A DNA stretch of 55,956 nt. It comes from Flagellimonas pelagia. Lineage in GTDB: Bacteria; Bacteroidota; Bacteroidia; Flavobacteriales; Flavobacteriaceae. The notes beneath the pieces were generated by a model. It saw nothing but the letters and a program-made list of their open reading frames with translations. It searched no databases and was not told where the DNA came from. Position 1 is the first letter of the stretch, and each line of letters opens with the position of its first letter. Of this stretch, positions 54,058-55,956 are shown piece after piece. The stretch covers positions 1-55,956 of the forward strand of contig NZ_QXFI01000020.1 in assembly GCF_003584135.1 (NCBI RefSeq). The letters run 5' to 3'. Position numbers and translations under genes: made by a program.

Positions 54058-54624
54058 TTATTCTGTTTCGTGTTGCTCAATGTTTCTCATTGAGATTAGG
54101 CCTTTAATTCCGAATGCCATAACAATATGTCCTAAAAGTATAACATATCTACTATCCAACACAAACGACCCTATTCCTATCATGATTACTCCTAAAATTG
54201 TTATTATAGACCATATTGTCCGTTCTCTAATGAACTTTCCAGCATGCATTGCCAATCCAAGGTAAAACAAAGCTGGTCCTATGGTCATAAATGGAATACT
54301 GATCGAAGGATTACTCATTATTTGATTTGTCAAATTTTTCATCCCTTCATAGTCAGTCCCGTAACTCCACCAAAGAAAATCTATAACTGCCTGCCCCATA
54401 AGGGCTATGATTCCTAATGTAGTAATCACTGCGGCTGTACTGTTGAAAATGCCTTTTGAAAAAATATAGTTTAGGGATAGACTTAAGAGGATACCCAGAA
54501 GCAATAACCAATGTGCATAGTCAATCGGTTTTTGGGTTTGGATAAATTGATTTCCCTGAAGAACCATTATTTGGTTTAGGATTAAAAATACTAATCCGGT
54601 TATGGCATAAATCTTCAGTTTCAT
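54058..54624 (-). CDS. Polytopic membrane protein of unknown function
   Basis: A 188-residue protein with about six hydrophobic helices (residues 4-24, 39-56, 63-86, 107-126, 135-153, 158-176). No motif is recognised. The C-terminus is polar (NIEQHETE). It is convergent with the recombinase gene (20 bases) and AT-rich compared with the backbone, so it is probably cargo of the island. Hydrophobic segments such as ILGVIMIGIGSFVLD are not diagnostic. The region 54625-54734 between it and the IS has no evident gene. Confidence 0.6.
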   Translation of the reverse strand: MKLKIYAITGLVFLILNQIMVLQGNQFIQTQKPIDYAHWLLLLGILLSLSLNYIFSKGIFNSTAAVITTLGIIALMGQAVIDFLWWSYGTDYEGMKNLTNQIMSNPSISIPFMTIGPALFYLGLAMHAGKFIRERTIWSIITILGVIMIGIGSFVLDSRYVILLGHIVMAFGIKGLISMRNIEQHETE

Positions 54625-54787
54625 TGAGTTTTACTTTGGAAGTTAAACCTATTTATTGGCTTATTGGAAATCGTTTATTTGAACTTATTCAATTATCATT
54701 CGTTAGTTGTTGATTCTTGCACATATCCATGTAGTGTAGATACCCCAAAAACTAGGGCAGTAAGTTTAATCATTAAATTTACTGAAT

Positions 54788-55063
54788 ATGACACGAAGAA
54801 AGTTTACCCCGAAGTTCAAGACCAAAGTGGTCCTGGAAGCCTTGAAGGAACGGCATAGCCTTGCCGAACTTGCCCAGAAGTACGAGATACACCCTACCCA
54901 GATCAGCGCTTGGAAGCGCGATTTCCTTGATGGGGCCGAGCAGGTGTTCGAATCGGGCAAGAAGGATGCCCGCAGCGAGACCGAAAGGGAGAAGGACAAA
55001 CTTCTAAAGGCCATAGGCCAGTTGAAGGTCGAGAACGATTTTTTAAAGGACGCCTTGCGCTGA
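54788..55063 (+). CDS. IS3-family OrfA (helix-turn-helix subunit)
   Basis: A 91-residue protein. Residues 1-52 form the InsE/OrfA helix-turn-helix (KFTPKFKTKVVLEALKERH, then LAELAQKYEIHPTQISAWKRD), and residues 60-90 a leucine-zipper-like coiled coil (REKDKLLKAIGQLKVENDFLKDAL). Such proteins bind the terminal repeats and regulate transposition. Translation shifts to the -1 frame at codons 85-86 to make the OrfAB transposase. The start ATG 54788 lies inside the left end, as usual. Confidence 0.93.
   Translation: MTRRKFTPKFKTKVVLEALKERHSLAELAQKYEIHPTQISAWKRDFLDGAEQVFESGKKDARSETEREKDKLLKAIGQLKVENDFLKDALR
55039..55045 (+). promoter_or_regulatory. Programmed -1 ribosomal frameshift site
   Basis: The heptamer T_TTT_TTA in the OrfA frame (codons TTT 55040-55042 and TTA 55043-55045) is a canonical X_XXY_YYZ slippery site. 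After a -1 slip the frame continues without a stop as AAA GGA CGC into OrfB. A weak stem (TGCG...CGCA) follows as a possible stimulator. Confidence 0.85.
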
Positions 55064-55086
55064 GACCACTCTCCGAACGCAGAAAA

Positions 55087-55905
55087 ATGATACGCAAGGG
55101 TCATTCCAAGATGAGCATTGCAAGGCAGTGCAGAACATTGTCGGTCCATCGCTCGGGGCTCTATTACAGGCCAAGGGGCGAGAGCGAACTGAACCTGAGG
55201 CTCATGCGCGAGATGGACGAGCATTACCTCCACCATCCCTTCAAAGGGGCCAAGCGGATGCACATCTGGCTGACCAGGGACAGAGGGTACAAGGTGAGCA
55301 GGAACCGTATCGAACGGCTCTATTACAAGGTAATGGGCCTCAGGGCCGTCCTTCCGGGAAAACATACCTCCCGAAGGTGCAAGGACCACAGAACGTATCC
55401 GTACCTGCTGAGGAACCTGACCGTTGACAGGCCCAATCAGGTCTGGGCCACAGATATTACCTATATCCCCATGCAACAGGGATATCTCTATCTGGTGGCC
55501 ATCATCGACCTGCACAGCCGCTATGTCCTGAACTGGAGCGTGTCCAATTCCATGGATGCCCAATGGTGCAGGGAAACATTGGAAGAGACCATAGGTGAGC
55601 ACGGGACACCGGAGATCCTCAATACGGACCAGGGGAGCCAGTTCACTGCCGAGGAGTTTGCCAACTATGTTTTGGGTCAGGGAATACGCCTGAGCATGGA
55701 CGGCAAGGGAAGGGCCACCGACAATGCCTTTATCGAAAGGCTTTGGAGGAATGTAAAGTATGAGAAAATCTATCTGAACCCTCCAAAGGATGGTATGGAA
55801 CTCTATCTGTTATTGGCAGAGTACTTTGATTATTACAACCATGAAAGAAGACATCAGTCCATCGACTATGAAAGACCCATCGATCTATTCAAGAGAGCAG
55901 CTTGA
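55087..55905 (+). CDS. IS3-family OrfB transposase (DDE)
   Basis: The catalytic part of the transposase. The ATG at 55087 gives 272 residues, but the frame is open from the slip site at 55045, and the protein is probably made as an OrfAB fusion. An HTH_21 region (EMDEHYLHHPFKGAKRMHIWL) precedes the rve integrase core with D123 (ATDITYI), D181 (NTDQGSQF) and E217 (AFIERLW), with 35-residue D-E spacing. The C-terminus (YNHERRHQSIDYERPIDLF) is the family signature. No internal stop is present, so the element may be active. Confidence 0.93.
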   Translation: MIRKGHSKMSIARQCRTLSVHRSGLYYRPRGESELNLRLMREMDEHYLHHPFKGAKRMHIWLTRDRGYKVSRNRIERLYYKVMGLRAVLPGKHTSRRCKDHRTYPYLLRNLTVDRPNQVWATDITYIPMQQGYLYLVAIIDLHSRYVLNWSVSNSMDAQWCRETLEETIGEHGTPEILNTDQGSQFTAEEFANYVLGQGIRLSMDGKGRATDNAFIERLWRNVKYEKIYLNPPKDGMELYLLLAEYFDYYNHERRHQSIDYERPIDLFKRAA

Positions 55906-55956
55906 TAATTATATTGGTTTTGTAGAAAAACTGTCCTAAAGATCGGGGTATCTACA

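Larger units (their letters stand above)
54735..55956 (+). mobile_element. IS3-family insertion sequence, complete
   Basis: A 1222-base element. The left end starts TGTAGATACCCC at 54735, followed by AAAAACTAGGGCAGT. The right end, read on the minus strand from 55956, starts TGTAGATACCCC, followed by GATCTTTAGGACAGT. The first 12 bases are identical, and the imperfect terminal repeat spans about 27. Two overlapping ORFs in -1 register and a slippery heptamer fit the IS3 family. GC content is visibly higher than in the surrounding DNA, so it is a recent arrival. The right flank is outside the window, so a target duplication cannot be tested. Confidence 0.92.

Noticed and set aside
1..55956. 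CRISPR arrays, restriction-modification, toxin-antitoxin, or phage modules
   Set aside because: No spaced direct repeats, Cas, methyltransferase-endonuclease pairs, or phage structural genes are seen; RsmD is the only nucleic-acid methyltransferase and is a housekeeping one.

Overview
The window is chromosomal DNA of a marine-type member of the Flavobacteriaceae (Bacteroidota). The evidence is the lack of Shine-Dalgarno sequences before most starts, several promoters of the Bacteroidota form TTTG-N19-TAnnTTTG, and family markers such as DUF3822, fused ThrA, a PgpH-like 7TM-HD protein, secreted aminopeptidase P, and a two-segment RNase P RNA in the usual place beside rsmD. Most of it is a dense housekeeping backbone. 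The two ends are accessory DNA, each closed by an insertion sequence: an IS481-type element from base 1 to 1006 and an IS3-type element from 54735 to the last base.

Layout. 1-2690: IS481-like element, then a secreted serine hydrolase bracketed by inverted boxes and a long hairpin (integron-cassette-like). 2710-5667 (minus): ECF sigma factor, one-pass membrane protein (likely anti-sigma) and two secreted beta-ladder proteins. 5894-9087: Lon and Cmk. 9123-10133: a second, AT-rich, secreted hypothetical gene bracketed by exact 10-base inverted boxes beside a cruciform-forming repeat. 10348-12822: BON/LysM protein and ribosomal protein S1. 12936-15641: pyrR, pyrB, a STAS-like small protein, RNase Z. 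15716-19836: pdxH, SixA-like phosphatase, polyphosphate kinase and exopolyphosphatase. 19833-24748 (minus): MiaE, DnaX, RsmD, DUF3822 and a membrane protein, with rnpB (plus) among them. 24857-30040: RecD-like helicase, DUF4126, then a Kdo/Kdo8N-type lipopolysaccharide set (kdsB, HAD phosphatase, kdnB-like oxidase, acyltransferase). 30044-32729 (minus): YebC, an SDR, GcvT. 32873-34492: secreted aminopeptidase P. 34489-39317 (minus): the threonine operon thrA-thrB-thrC, preceded by an unlisted 29-codon leader peptide rich in Thr/Ile codons, with its own promoter. 39421-52305: NnrE/NnrD, a small protein, ClpC, GyrA, a TPR protein, a C40-family protein without its catalytic cysteine, a thiolase and the HD phosphohydrolase. 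52348-54624: tRNA-Ser(GCU) and tRNA-Pro(UGG), then a tyrosine recombinase and a membrane protein, probably the left part of an integrated island. 54735-55956: IS3-type element with a canonical U_UUU_UUA frameshift site.

The most notable items are (i) the two single-gene cassettes with matching inverted boundary boxes and hairpins, which resemble integron attC sites although no integron integrase is present; (ii) the threonine leader peptide; (iii) the Cys-to-Gly change in the NlpC/P60 protein; and (iv) the tRNA-Pro/integrase junction, where the recombinase lacks the first catalytic arginine, as some Bacteroidota integrases do. I did not find a wholly new multi-gene defence or biosynthetic system. 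No computation could be run, so all family calls rest on reading motifs.
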